Shown piece after piece: positions 33,463-46,600 of a stretch of DNA of 64,000 nt. The DNA comes from Helianthus annuus (taxonomy: Eukaryota; Streptophyta; Magnoliopsida; Asterales; Asteraceae). The DNA is taken from NCBI RefSeq assembly GCF_002127325.2, contig NC_035434.2, forward strand, positions 152,540,289 through 152,604,288, given 5' to 3'. The stretch's first letter is position 1. Every line of letters starts with the position of its first letter. The notes below the pieces were generated by a model, which was not told the origin of the DNA, ran no database searches, and worked only from the letters and a program-made list of their open reading frames with translations. The position numbers and the translations under genes were made by a program.

Positions 33463-35136
33463 TCATCGGACCAGATGTCCTGCGATCACAGCCGATATTG
33501 TAATCGGACCGTCCCGAGCATCCTCCGGATCGATTGGGGGGAAGTACGTAGGTTGGAGCTTCCAAGCTGCCATGTGTTGGTTCGATCGCTTTACTCCTCT
33601 TGGTGCGGCGGATCGAATCATATTGATTCCAACTTCGGTATTTGGGTTGTCGGTTGCGGCTGTTGACTTCTTGCCATCCTTTACTTCTTTTACGAGGTGA
33701 GAAAGTTTTCCGGACCGTACAGCTTTTTTGATTTCATGTTTTAGCGCCCAACATTCATCAGTCATATGCCCCTTGTCTCTGTGATATTCACAGTACTTTT
33801 TGGAATGTTTGTCGGATGTAGGACGTTGCTTCGAAGGCACAAGAAATCGAGTGGTTTCCGTACTAAAGATCTCGCTTGGCGACTTTGTTAATTCGGAAAA
33901 GGTATTGAAACGCACGTTACCAGTTCGAAAACTGCTTAGATCAGACTTTTGGTACGGACCACGACTGCGACTCCAATTGTTATTTCTATCCTTTGGTGGT
34001 GATGCGTTCCGCCTCCATGACGCGGTTCGAGCCTTTGCGTTTTTTGCTGCTATTTCGTTCGGCTGTCCACAAGCGCTTTTTCCTCGGACAAAGGCTCAGG
34101 CTCGTTCCATAAGTACTTCTATGGTTTTTGGGAGATATTCATGGAGTTTTTCTACGAGCTGATTATTTCGTACTCCGTGACAGAAACCGGAAACGCGGAG
34201 TTGATCAACTACTCCACTGATTCGCATACTTTCCCGATTGAATCGATCAATGAAATCTTCAACCGATTCCCCATCACGACGCTTTATGTGGTGGACTTCC
34301 GTGATGTCTTTCGAGCAGCGTCGCTGTTCGCAAAAGTTTTGCAGGAACATTCGTTGGAAGTCCTCGAAATGATCGATCGATCCTTCCGGTAATCCATCAA
34401 ACCACACCCGTGCCGATCCGGTGAGAGTCTGAGCGAACATATGACACCATGCTGGCATGGGCCATTGTTCGACTTTGGCCGCTCCGGCGAAGGCGAACAT
34501 ATGATCGTCCGGATCGGACGTACCATCGCAAAATTTCAACGTTGGAGGCATTTTTAGCTTCGCCGGTAGTGGTGCATTAGCGATCCTTAACATGAACTTT
34601 GACTGAGAAGTCATGAATGTTGGCTGATACAGCATGATCAACTCTTGATCCTGAGGATTTAGACCCATAGATCCCTGGCGAAACAGGTCGTACAGACCGT
34701 TATTTACTGGAGCATTCGTGAGAGTGGAAACTTGTGAAACACATGTTATGGGAGTGGAGATTACAGGACTTACCATAGATCCAGAAGCGAAGACTCCGGT
34801 GGAGATGGGATTAGCCCCTAGGTAGGCACAACTGAACAAGTTTGTCCGGAGACTCTGTAACATTTCTTCCCGATGTTGCTGCTGCTGGAGCTGTCGTAGC
34901 AAATCGGCATTGCGCAACAGGAAAGCATTATCAAAATCAGGCAACAACGTGGAAACCGGAGCGGTGACAGAAACCGTAGTTACAGAACTTGCAACTAAAG
35001 AACTTGCAGGTGGAGGTATCGTTGCCGTACCCAACGAAGCAGCCGAGATGACGGGAGCTGCGAAAGCAGCTGTTACAGGAGCAGCCCTACCTTCTAGAAT
35101 GTCATTATAAGATGGGAAAGTGTTTGTAGATTCCAT
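33463..35136 (-). pseudogene. gag remnant of Tat-clade element
   Basis: Gag-like frame starting at 35136 (MESTNTFPSYNDIL). A Gag core (KLKMPPTLKFCDGTSDPDDH, GSARVWFDGLPEGSI) spans about residues 190-330. The frame is interrupted by TGA at 34096-34098 and continues in the same frame through the zinc-knuckle-like CEYHRDKGHMTDEC near 33790. It ends at another TGA at 33463, after which homology continues in frame into the protease. Both stops fit CGA to TGA, the change expected from deamination of methylated C. Confidence 0.8.
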
Positions 35137-35449
35137 AATTTCAAATGAAGAGAATCAACGCAGTAGACTTTGTGAATTCGAGGGGATAGCGCCACTGAAG
35201 ACTCAAAAACTAGATGCTCCGAGCTGGATTGAGCAGAGCTTCAGATGACCTTGACAGAGACCTGTAAGATCACAGGAAAGAAAACACACCGTTAGCCTCG
35301 TCACAGGGAGGGGGGCCTCTCTGTGACCAAGCTCGGGCGGGAGAATAAGTATTTGAGGAGGAGAAATAAGTCAGTGAGAGAGAGAGAGAGAGAGAGGAGA
35401 GTTTAGAGAGAGAAAGTAGCGATTACCCTTTGATGGAGGTCTTGACGGG

Positions 35450-35459
35450 GTATTTATAC
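35450..35459 (-). promoter_or_regulatory. candidate TATA box of the Tat element
   Basis: GTATAAATAC on the - strand, followed (decreasing coordinates) by a CT-rich leader (GAGAGA run at 35375-35398) and a CTTACAG that could be a splice acceptor near 35255-35261. This fits an LTR promoter and spliced leader but is not proof. Confidence 0.45.
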
Positions 35460-36562
35460 TTTTTGGGTATGCTGACGTGGCGAGTTAGTTAGGGTCGGAC
35501 CAATCGCTGTCAGGTAGTTAAAGCTGTGGGCCCCCAGTTAGTTAAGGAAGATCTATTGGTTGATCGTTCCGACTGGGGACACTGGGTCCGACCAGCCCCT
35601 TGAGTCATCGGTCCGTTCTTATATTATTAAGTATTCGGTCCGACCCAGGACGTATCCTCATGATGGTCCTTTACATGGTTTCAATTCATTCCCTTTCAAT
35701 ATGTTTAATCAAAAAAGGTTATTGATGATTAAAATGCTCGTGAGACATTTTTTATGAACTTATGGCGGATTTGTGACAGAAATTTTAGGTAAGGCGATGT
35801 TTCGTCACTAAACAAATTTGCGAAGGGAATCAATTTGTGATGCAACTTAGCAACTATTTTTGTAGCCGCTAAATCAACAATGGGGTTGAATGTTTGATAT
35901 GGAGTTCCCGAAGGTTCTTTTGCAACGAAATTACGACATACTTTGTGATGGGAGCAATTTGCGTGTAACATAATCAATTTGTGTTTTGCGACAGGGTTTA
36001 ACGATCATGAAATGGTTTACATGACTTCTAAAACTCGTTTGTTTTGTTTTTCTACTTTTGGCTTGTTACAAACGTGAATCTCATAGATATTTACGAAGTT
36101 TTAAAAATTATTGTAATACAAAATACGAGCATTATTCATTAATTGCAAACAATAATGTCTCGTTACAATCAAATGTGACTCTATAAGACCTGTTATAACA
36201 TATTACAAATAAATATACAACTAAATATGATCTTTCAAGATATGTTATGAACTCCTAACATTTGTAATTCTTCTATTTGAAGTAGTATTGCGTTGGTAAC
36301 TGCAATCAAGAAAACCGATTGATTAAAAATTCTTGATTTTACCATAAACAATAAACAAATAGGTGAAGAGTACTAAGATAATATAAACAAGATAACAAAA
36401 AATAGAAAAAAAAAAAAATCTCAACATGTGCATATATGTACAAATCTGCACCATTTAAAACAAAATTTTCGGAATATTTTTCTCACGGGAGAAAAGCTTA
36501 GTGTAAAATGTGGATTTTACACAAAAGCTAATGATGGTGTTTCTCTTTTTTTTTATATACCC
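35460..36562. other. no gene seen; old repeat sequence
   Basis: About 1.1 kb without a supportable gene. The part to about 35700 probably continues the Tat LTR. The rest (35740-36000, repeated GCGAC/TTTGTGA words) looks like degraded transposon DNA that I cannot place. Short A-runs occur near 36410. Confidence 0.5.
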
Positions 36563-36764
36563 AGTGGCGAAGCTTGAAAATTTTTACCAGGAGGTCGGAA
36601 GTTACCGAACCTAAAAATTCTATATAAGTAATTTTTTTATAAAACCGGGGGGTCGAAAACGTATATACCTAAAGAATTCTATACGAAACGTATATAAATA
36701 ACACTACTGAGCGAAAAGTTCGGGGGGTCGGGCGCCCCCCGTCCCCTTGAAAGCTACGCCCCTG
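36563..36764. mobile_element. hAT-type MITE
   Basis: Ends CAGTGGCGAAGCTTGAAA and its inverted partner TTGAAAGCTACGCCCCTG, flanked by a perfect 8-bp duplication ATATACCC (36555-36562, 36765-36772). One C is shared between flank and element. No coding capacity. Confidence 0.85.
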
Positions 36765-36772
36765 ATATACCC

Positions 36773-37846
36773 ACGTTATAGATTTAACAACTAAGCTAAT
36801 GTGTAGTGTATTAACGTCCCTATTAACATAGAAGATTTTCGGACGTGACACAATCCAACCTGGGCGTGAGGGGCGTTAGCCCCTTTGAGCGTGCCTCTTC
36901 TCACGATTTGAATATGCAGACATGGGGCTTGAGGGGGTGTTATATTTTTTCAGCCGATGATGTTTAAACACACCATACTCATTGTTTTATTTTTCTTAAA
37001 TTCGTTTCATTTAAAAATTATTTTAATTAATGGTGTACAGAGAAAGCGATACAAAAAATGAAAAAAAATATGAGTGAAAGTCCTTAAATTGAATTTCATA
37101 TGTGTAGACTAAATCCAAGTAGTTATAGCTTTTTGTATTCTCTCATGTACATTTATATATTGTAATCTTCATATGTAAATTAATGCAATTGATTTCATCA
37201 AGTCTTGATCTTCTTTGAACCTTCATATTCTAACCCTCTTGTCGATACAAAAGGCGCCATTGTCCCTCATAAGGACTTTTCTCAATGGTTTCGCTAAAAT
37301 CGTCTTCTGTTTAGTGCACCGTAACAAAACGACCTGAACAACCTTTCCTTTCATGCACAACCACTCGCGGGATATAGGAGCTTCGTTCCTCACATCCACC
37401 AATGTAGCTTTCACTATGCAACGTGCAACTAACTCCATGACTTGGCATCATCACCTATGTCACTCGAACAATAAAACATTTAAGCGTTTGTCATGTCTTA
37501 GTATTGTTTGATTCTCGTTTTAATGACAATTGTAACTATTGTCATAAATAAAAAGAGTGAATTGCAATTTACATTCTTTAACTTTTGACCAAATTTTCGA
37601 CGGTATCCTTTAACTAACGAAATTACGATAGACATCCTTTATGTTTTAATTACTTTACATGTGATGCCCTTTTGTCCTAACATAGATACTTCTTAATGTT
37701 ACATTCACCCATGTGTCACTTACATGAGGGTGACCGAGGTATATCCCACCAGTACCTTCGCAACACCTAATCAAAGGTGTACACAGGGTGTACACCTCAT
37801 CTGGTCCGAATTGAACCCGTAAAACCCGCATCCATCGGCAACGGGT
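36773..37846. other. no gene seen
   Basis: AT-rich sequence without a supportable gene. Open frames at 37223-37438 and 37655-37939 (both -) show no motif I recognise, and the second runs through the MITE at 37855. Confidence 0.5.
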
Positions 37847-37854
37847 TCCCGAGC

Positions 37855-38021
37855 CAGTGGCGGATCTAGGATTCGCGCCAAGCGGTAACGTTTTATAAAT
37901 AAGCGGTAATGAAATAGAAAAAACGTTAAATTTTTCCAAAATTTACACTAATTTTACACTACCACCAGAGCGCCAAGGGATAGCGGGCGTTACTCTCTGT
38001 TATACACTAGATCTGCCCCTG
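37855..38021. mobile_element. hAT-type MITE
   Basis: CAGTGGCGGATCTA at the left end and TAGATCTGCCCCTG at the right, with perfect 8-bp flanks TCCCGAGC (37847-37854, 38022-38029). Same family of ends as 36563 and 42181. Confidence 0.88.
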
Positions 38022-38716
38022 TCCCGAGCTACCCGAAGCCTACACCATCTTCCCTCGCAAACACACACAAGTTTTCTTCAGTAACTAGTCAAGGAATTCT
38101 GTACCCGATTGACTGAAGATGGTGTACCCAACCGGGTATGATTTCTAAATTAGGTTTACCGACTACGCCTCGCCCACCCTAACTATAGATATGTCACATT
38201 CAAAAAAATTATCTATATGTTAATTTACATATTTTGTATGTGAGGAACATTTAGTGTTCAAGTTCGTTTCATAAAAGTGGTCCACACGTCTAGCATTTTT
38301 GTCTTTTTTAAGCCATTTCACGCAAGCTTCAAAATCCATCACACATCATCAACTCAACTCCTGTCCCACTATTGAATCCAAATCTTCTTTTTGTTTTTGG
38401 CTAAGAGTTACTATAGAAAGTAGTTAGCCCAAAATTGTAGCTTATTTAGTATTCCTTTACATGGTGCGGATGAAATTGACTTTATGAGGTTTTTTCTATG
38501 GTTATAAGGTTATATTTTTTAACTGAAAATCTGGATCACTGACGTATCACTGGAGTATTATCGTGTCATCAACAGAACCATCTGATCATATCCATCTCCA
38601 CTAGGCAATAATGTCTATACACAAATTCAGAAGAAAATCTAATAAATATAAGAAACATCCTTTAAAAGAATCGAAACCAGAATCTAACAGTCCCTAAACC
38701 TTATCACAGTGTCAGT

Positions 38717-39022
38717 TAGAGGTGTACAAATCGTTTTTTTTAAAAAGCGGTCCGGTTTTTAACCGAACCGTTTTTTTATCCAAAACAAAAATCGTTTTTT
38801 TAATAAACGGTTTCGTTTATTAACCGGTTTTTCAAGCCCAAAACAGTAACCGGTCTAACCGGTTTGGTTTTTAACCGGTTTTTGCCAAAAAAAAAAAAAA
38901 GGTTTTTAACCGGTTTCAAAGATCAAGATCCGTAACCAAATACTGACCAGTGGTTCGATTCGGTCTTAAAACCGGTTAAAAAACCAATTTCATTTCTAAA
39001 CCCGGTTTTTTTACACCTCTGG
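38717..39022. repeat. AACCGG-rich inverted-repeat element upstream of FK
   Basis: Ends AGAGGTGTACAAA and TTTTTTACACCTCT are inverted, and the interior is made of AACCGG/CCGGTT words. The flanks do not give a convincing duplication, so it is an old hAT-like MITE at best. The remaining upstream interval 38030-39206 holds a CT/poly-C/poly-T tract (39051-39105) and the probable FK 5' UTR. No TATA box was obvious. Confidence 0.5.
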
Positions 39023-39076
39023 TGCCGCTAGCCTATTTTCCCCCTAAATTATTGTCTCTCTCTCTCCCCCCCCCCC

Positions 39077-39107
<31 letters not shown>

Positions 39108-39206
39108 CTAAATTAGTATAGAGGGAACCCTTTAAACCGGCCCCCTTTCAATTGCAAAAAATCGGCAGTGAAGAGTGAAACAAGAAACAGAGAAGAAATC
39201 TACTAG

Positions 39207-42200
39207 ATGCCGATGGACTTCTTCACTCCCCTTCTCACCTCCTTCATTCCATCATGTAATTCTGTACGTGAGTTATGTTAACGATACTCAGTTTGGGTTT
39301 TTGGTCATCACTCGATCAAAAGATTCAATTTTTATTGTTTCCTTATTGTCTTTTTGATCTGGGTATTGCATTAAAATAGATTTGAATGTGTGTGTGTGTG
39401 TGATGATTTCTTAAAGATTAATAATGGGTTTTGTTTTTTAGGTGTATTTGTTACTGGGATTCTTGAGTTATTTGGGGATTTCTGGATCTGTTTTGCCTGG
39501 GAATGTTGTTGCTGGTGCGAGTTTAGCTGATGGAACTAGACTTCATTATCGTTGTAATGGTAAGTTTTTAGCAACAATTATTGCAGCTTTTAGAAGTAGA
39601 GTTTGGTTTTGGATCTATGTTATGTGCAGTTAACCCGTTGAGAAAGTGTTGTGTATTACTGAAAACGAACCGAACGAATACGAACAAGATCTTGTTCGTG
39701 TTTGTTTGTTAAGAAATATAGGTGTTCACGAAATGTTCATGAACACTTACTGAACAACGAGAGTTTATGTTCGTGTTCGTTTACTAAGGAAATGAACTTG
39801 TTCGTGTTCGTTTGTGTTTGTTTGTTAATTTTTGGCAACGAAGGAAAATGAACGTTGATGAACACAAAGGAGCACAAACTAATGTTTATGAACACAAATG
39901 GAAACAAACAACACAAACAAGCGTTCAAGAACATAATATATAATGCACTGACACTTATTAAATATTATTTGTCGGAATTTTGAAGTATTTAAATAAAATA
40001 TACGTTACCAAATGTTCACTAACATAAATGTACGAACGTGGTCTCTGTTCATGTTCGTTCATTTAAATAAATGAACGACTTTTTTTTTTGTTCGTGTTCG
40101 TTTGTTTAATTAATGAACGAACACAAACGAACTTCTGGCCGAACGGTTCATGAACTGTTCGCCAAACGTTTGGTTCGTTTTCAGCGGCTGCGCTTTTGGT
40201 AGCATTAGGCGCTTTTTTCAAAAGGCTCACATGAGGCGTGATTTCTTGCAAAAAATCGATCCTTAGGCGTGCGCCTCATGTTTTTTCTATATTTTTGTGC
40301 AGTTGGTTGTTGTACAACATGCTTTTCAGGTTGTACATGTATGTAATTTCCATAGTAAAACATATATAAAGCGTACTTGTATCTAAATATTTTGGTTAAT
40401 GATGCTAGAAACCTATAGGAAGTATATAAAAAATTATATAAATTTTTGTGCCTCGGGTGTGAAAAGCGGTGTGCTTTTGCGCTTGGCGCTTCACACCTCG
40501 ATTTTAGACCTTTTCGCTTTTGTGCGCTTCTCGATTTTTAAAACCAAGGACACTCCTAACTTTTACCTATGTTGTCAAGGGCAATCAAAAGAGCATAAGC
40601 TATGTTTTCTCATGTTGTTAGTAAACCATCCTTGTGAGCTAGATTGAGTGGGAAAAAAAAACTATGATTATTATACGACGGATAACGGATTACCCTTGGC
40701 AACGAAAGTGAAAGTTAGGAGTGTCGTTGACTCATTGGTCAAACTGTCAGTATCGAATATTATCGGCCAATGGGTCATAGTTTGGATTATTAAAATACAA
40801 CTTGCCTCGTTTTAGCGAGAGCTATTCTGTTTGTGAACATTGAAACTGTCAACTGTTTTGTGGAAGGAAGAATATTATTGGTATAACGGTTTTATTTAAA
40901 CTATTGGATTATACTTTGATTTTTGAAGTTGAATGATGTAATCAAAATCAAAGTTCTATCACAAAAGCTCATATGGGTATTGCCTGATTGAGTGCATTTA
41001 TGCTTAAAAGTACCCAATGTAGTTAGTTCTTATGTTTTTGGCAAAGATATGATACGGCACTGATTTTATCTATTTTTAAATTTTTTTTTTCAGGACTGAT
41101 ATCACTTCTTTTGCTGGTTGGACTGCTTTTGGTTGGAGCTTGGATGGATCTTGTGTCACTTACCGTATGTTCGACTGAAACTGGATAACAAATGTTTGTA
41201 TAGACATTAAGCTATCCGAATGTGCTGCATGCTTTGTTTTTTAAAGAACTTCTGCATCCCCCCCCCCCCCCCCCCCTTGAAATGTTTACATACATTCCAA
41301 ATATGCGCGACTTGGATGTATTATGTAGCAGTTAATTTTCTCATTTTAGTTGCATCGGAATGATATTATGCATTCACAATTATGTTTAACGTGTCCATTT
41401 TGCAGGCAATTTCAGACCGAGGGCTTGAGCTTTTATCTACGACTTTTATCTTCAGTGTTATTGTAAGTTCCAACAAGTAATATGCTTCAATATCTTTAGT
41501 TCTCCAGACTGCAGTGAGCGTCGTTTTCGACTATTTGTCATGATTAAATAAATGGCAGGTTACATTGTTACTTTATGTGGCTGGCTGTAAATCTAAAGAC
41601 CGGAGTGCATCTTTGAAGCCTCACGTCACTGGAAACATAATTGATGACTTGTATTTTCTCTTCTTATTTTTATTTATTTATTTATTTATTTATGAGATGA
41701 GATATATAGTTCACTAATTTTTGAAAAAAAAACAGGTGGTTTGGGATACAGCTAAATCCTAACTTCTTGGGCGTTGACCTCAAGTATGTAAATCTCTTAC
41801 CTTTGACTTTATTTACCAGCTCGGTTTTCTTTGTAAACATACTATAAAACCTTTTATGAAGTTTCAACTCGGACTTTTGTCAAGCCTTTCCTAAATACAC
41901 GAACCATGGTTCTACTAATTTATATGATTTAGTGTTTACGATATTGCTGAAGTATATCGTATTGCGGTCTTACGGTTTAGTATTTATGACTTCTAACACT
42001 TTTCTTGCGTAGATTTTTCTTCGTGAGAGCTGGAATGATGGGATGGCTTCTTATCAATCTTTCCGTGCTTGCAAAATCTATCCAAGATGCTAACTTGAGC
42101 CGATCAATGATCCTCTACCAGCTGTTTTGTGTGGTAATTAGTTGTCATTATCATTGTTATGATTCGGGTTGTGCTTTATCCAGTGGCGGACCTACCCTTT

Positions 42201-43601
42201 GGCCAGGGTGGGCGGCCGCACCCCTTGAAAAAAAAATTAGTGTATATTTTAGGCAAAAAATCCGACCTCACCCCTTGAAATTATGGTTGAACACCTCATC
42301 CGCACCCCCAGCAAATAATTTTTGGGTCCGCCACTGGCTTTATCTCTAACGTGTCAAATGTATATAATCTGATGCGAAAATGAGACTCGTTAAATGGGTA
42401 GAAAGTTGCTAAAAATGCATAAATGCTCTTCATTTACTCATTCAAGAAGTTAGTTTATTGCTGTAATAATGTCGTTTTTGTAACTATTTTAACATATTAT
42501 TTATTTATAAGAAGCTATTTCAGGTCTACTCAACCAATACTAAAAAATTACTTAAATTTGTCACAATCTCATCTTGACCTTTTTGATCACTTTTGCTGTT
42601 TACCATGTCAGATCTACATTATGGATTACTTCTTCTACGAGGAATACATGACATCTACGTAAGTTGACTTTTTTTGTTGAAACTACTTCATCGAGTTAGT
42701 TATTTTTGTCACATGATGCATGATTATTATTTGTTTTACTCCTTTTGTTCGAAAATAAATGTCCACAAAGAAACAAACATGAAGTTCAGACAGTCTTTGG
42801 AATTATTTCTTTTGTCACGAAGTTGACAATCTATCAAGAGAATTTCCAAATGCAAAAGTTGGATTTTCGGAGTGGAAGTTGAAAATATCTCTCTATAATT
42901 ATATACTTCACCTATGTATATATAGGGTGAGGATCATTTCAGAACCCTAAATATTTACAGAACTTGCAGAACTCCTAATAAACAATCTTTTTATTTATAT
43001 ATTTTTATTTTAGGATAATTTTATCATTTATTATATGTAGTTTTATCATTACATACATCATAAGAGTAATTTTATTATTTTTTATATGAATTTTTCTAAT
43101 TATATATATATAGGGTTAGGTTAATGTACAATAGCTCTTATCGTACAATATGTACGCGATCATCTCAGCCGTTCGATCTGGTGCGAATTCACTTTTGAAC
43201 ATGTGATTTGTGCTAAAAAACCAACATGCGAAATTGCTACAAAAAAACCAACATGCGATTTCATAAAAAAAAACCGACATGCGATTTCCAACATGCTTTT
43301 TTATAACGTGCGATTTCACAATAATGTACGTATTATACGTTAAGGGACATTGTATTTTACACTTTCACTATATATATATAGGATTAGGTTCAAGAGTGAA
43401 CACTAGTGTAGCTTGCGAACTGAGTGAACTAATCCTGGCCATACACGTGTGTAGATCAATGGCCAGGATTTGATGTTGAAATACACTAGTGTATTTTATG
43501 ATTTGATGATGAGATCCTGGCCATACACACGTGTAGATCAATGACCAGCATTTGTTCACTCAGTTCGCAAATACACTAGTGTTCACTCTAGAACCCCACC
43601 C

Positions 43602-43663
<62 letters not shown>

Positions 43664-46600
43664 TTTAAATTACTGAATAGTGAACACATCTTAAAATGCA
43701 TGTTTTAAAATATTTATTGAATTGATCTTGTATTTCTTAATGCTTGGTGCATATGTCATAGACTCATAATTCTTTTGATCTTGTTTAAATTACTCGACAC
43801 ATCTTTGGAGTGTTTAAATTATATATTTGCTTGATTTCCTTACTACATTTATTATTCTCCTAATTCTTAAATTACATATATATTTTTAGATGGGATATAA
43901 TTGCAGAGAGATTAGGGTTCATGCTAGTATTTGGAGATTTGGTGTGGATTCCCTTCACATTTAGCATTCAGGTAGCTATATCATTTACATATCATTGCAA
44001 TACTTTAAAGAGTTTGGTTTGACCCTGAAAGTCAAAGTATATCTAATATACATCTTTTTTTATTTATACTTTGTAATTAGGGCTGGTGGCTTTTGAGTAA
44101 CAATGTGGACTTACCAACAGCCGCAATCGTTGCAAATTGCTTTGTATTTCTGATAGGGTAATTAATATGTTTTACAATATGAAATTTGACTTTGACCCAA
44201 TTCTCCGTATTCATATGCTTAACGTTTCAACTTGATTTCTACTTATCGTAGGTATCTTGTCTTTAGAGGTGCTAACAAGCAAAAACATGATTTTAAGAAA
44301 AATCCCAAAGCCCTAATTTGGGGTCAACCACCGAAAGTTATCGCAGGAAAATTACTTGTTTCTGGTTATTGGTATGTTATATTTTTCTTTCTAATATTTT
44401 TTTCTTTTAGTTTTTAATATGCATAATAATAATGTTTTTTTTTTCCTTTATGTATGAAGGGGTATAGCAAGGCACTGTAATTACCTTGGCGATTTGTTAC
44501 TGGCACTATCCTTCAGCTTACCATGCGGAATAAGGTAATTTTTTTTTCTAAATTTCACGCAACTATTGATTTTTTTTTTAAATTGTATAATTTCCTAAAC
44601 TTTTGAAGAACTAGTGGGATTCCCCGCGCTACACCGTGGGAATTCGGTCATTATCGGTTTTGGTTCACTACGGCACCGGCACTTGTTATTGCAACCGGAA
44701 AGAGAAAACCTAAAATATAAAGTCGTGATATGCCTAAAATGATATCGATACATTTGTCAAAAACCATAAAAACAAATATTTGTACCGATATTGTTTGGCT
44801 GTAATCTGTTTGGTTCGTTGTGTTATTGGCACAACTCCGTTTTCAAAAAAAAATTACCGGATTGTCGAGGAAAAAAATTAAACACAGTTGTATTCAATTT
44901 TTTTTTTAAGTTAACGAACGCAAGCTCTTACTAAAATCAAACTAAATTACATAAATGGATTAAAAGCGTATATTATTAGTTATATAGGGAGTGAAAATAA
45001 AAAAAAAATTAAAAAATTTCAAAATAAAGCAAGCAAAGTGAACCACTATTCACAAAAGTTGCAAACTGTATTAGATATATAATATATAATATATAATATA
45101 TAATATATAATATATAATATATAATATAAATATATAAATATAAATATAAATATAAATATATAAATATAAATATAATATATAATATATAATATATAATATA
45201 TAATATAATATAATATATAATATATAATATATAATATATAATATATAATATATAATATATAATATATAATATATAATATATAATATATAATATATAATAT
45301 AATATATAATATATAATATATAATATATAATATATAATATATAATATATAATATATAATATATAATATATAATATATAATATATAATATATAATATATAA
45401 TATATAATATATTAATATATAATATATAATATATAATATATAATATATTAATATATAATATATAATATATAATATATAATATATAATATATAATATATAA
45501 TATATGATATATAATATATAATATATGGTATATAATGTATGATATATAATATATAATATATAATATATAATATATAATATATAATATATAATATATAATA
45601 TATAATATATAATATAATATATAATATATAATATATAATATATAATATATAATATATAATATATAATATATAATATATAATATATAATATATAATATATA
45701 ATATATAATATATTAATATATAATATATAATATATAATATATAATATATAATATATTAATATAATATATTAATATATAATATATGATATATGATATATGA
45801 TATATGATATATGATATATGATATATGATATATGATATATGATATATGATATATGATATATGATATATGATATATGATATATGATATAATATATAATATA
45901 TAATATATAATATATAATATATAATATATAATATATAATATAATATATAATATATAATATATGGGTATGGTTATTGTAAAAAAGACCAAAAGTGTGAGAA
46001 AGGTAAGAAAGAATCTCAGCCATTAGATCTAAATTAATTGAAAAGGGTAAACAAGTAATTTTATCATTAATTCAATTAATTAAAAACTTCCCATAACCGC
46101 CACCTTAATTATAGGAAGTATATAACACCATTCAGCAAGTATATAACACCATTCAGTAAGTATATAACACCATTCAGCAAGTATATAACACCATTCAGCA
46201 AGTATATAACACCATTCAACATTCAGCAAGTATATAACACCATTCAGTAAGTATATAACACCATTCAGCAAGTATATAACATCATTCAGTAAGTATATAA
46301 CACCATTCAGCAAGTATATAACACCATTCAGCAAGTATATAACACCATTCAGCAAGTATATAACACCATTCATTGACTAAACATCTGATCGAAACATATT
46401 TTTTTCTCTATATAAGTATAGCAATATGGTACTTATACTAAAGACAAAAAAACGCTCGTTATTATGGTATAATTTTTTTTTTAAAAAAAGTTACGTATAA
46501 AAAGTTATTGACATTTAAAAAAGATGGGGGAAGTTACATGTGCATTACCTAATTTCTAGTGGGTTTAAAAGACTATATTGCCCCTAGATATTTCAAATCA

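Larger units (their letters stand above)
29850..35136 (-). mobile_element. decayed Tat-clade Ty3/gypsy element
   Basis: Coding remnants in the order gag, protease, RT, RNase H, second RNase H-like domain, integrase, all on -. The extra RNase H module (TDGASSAEGAGAG..NNEAEYEALLAGLRLA) after the RT-linked RNase H, and the CEYHRDKGHMTDEC knuckle, are hallmarks of the Tat clade. At least four frameshifts and about five stops are visible. A promoter-like right end (TATA at 35450-35459) suggests that part of the 5' LTR survives beyond 35200. Matching LTRs were not found. Confidence 0.85.

Noticed and set aside
37223..37438. 71-codon - ORF upstream of FK
   Set aside because: No motif, start context or neighbouring exon that supports a gene.
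45756..46023. Long open frames rich in Tyr and Ile (also 46725-46995 and 48295-48672)
   Set aside because: They are translations of the ATATAAT satellite in different phases and contain no non-repeat protein sequence.
46080..46373. Open frame with seven-residue periodicity NGVIYLL
   Set aside because: Direct product of a 21-bp tandem repeat with no promoter, start context or conserved ends.
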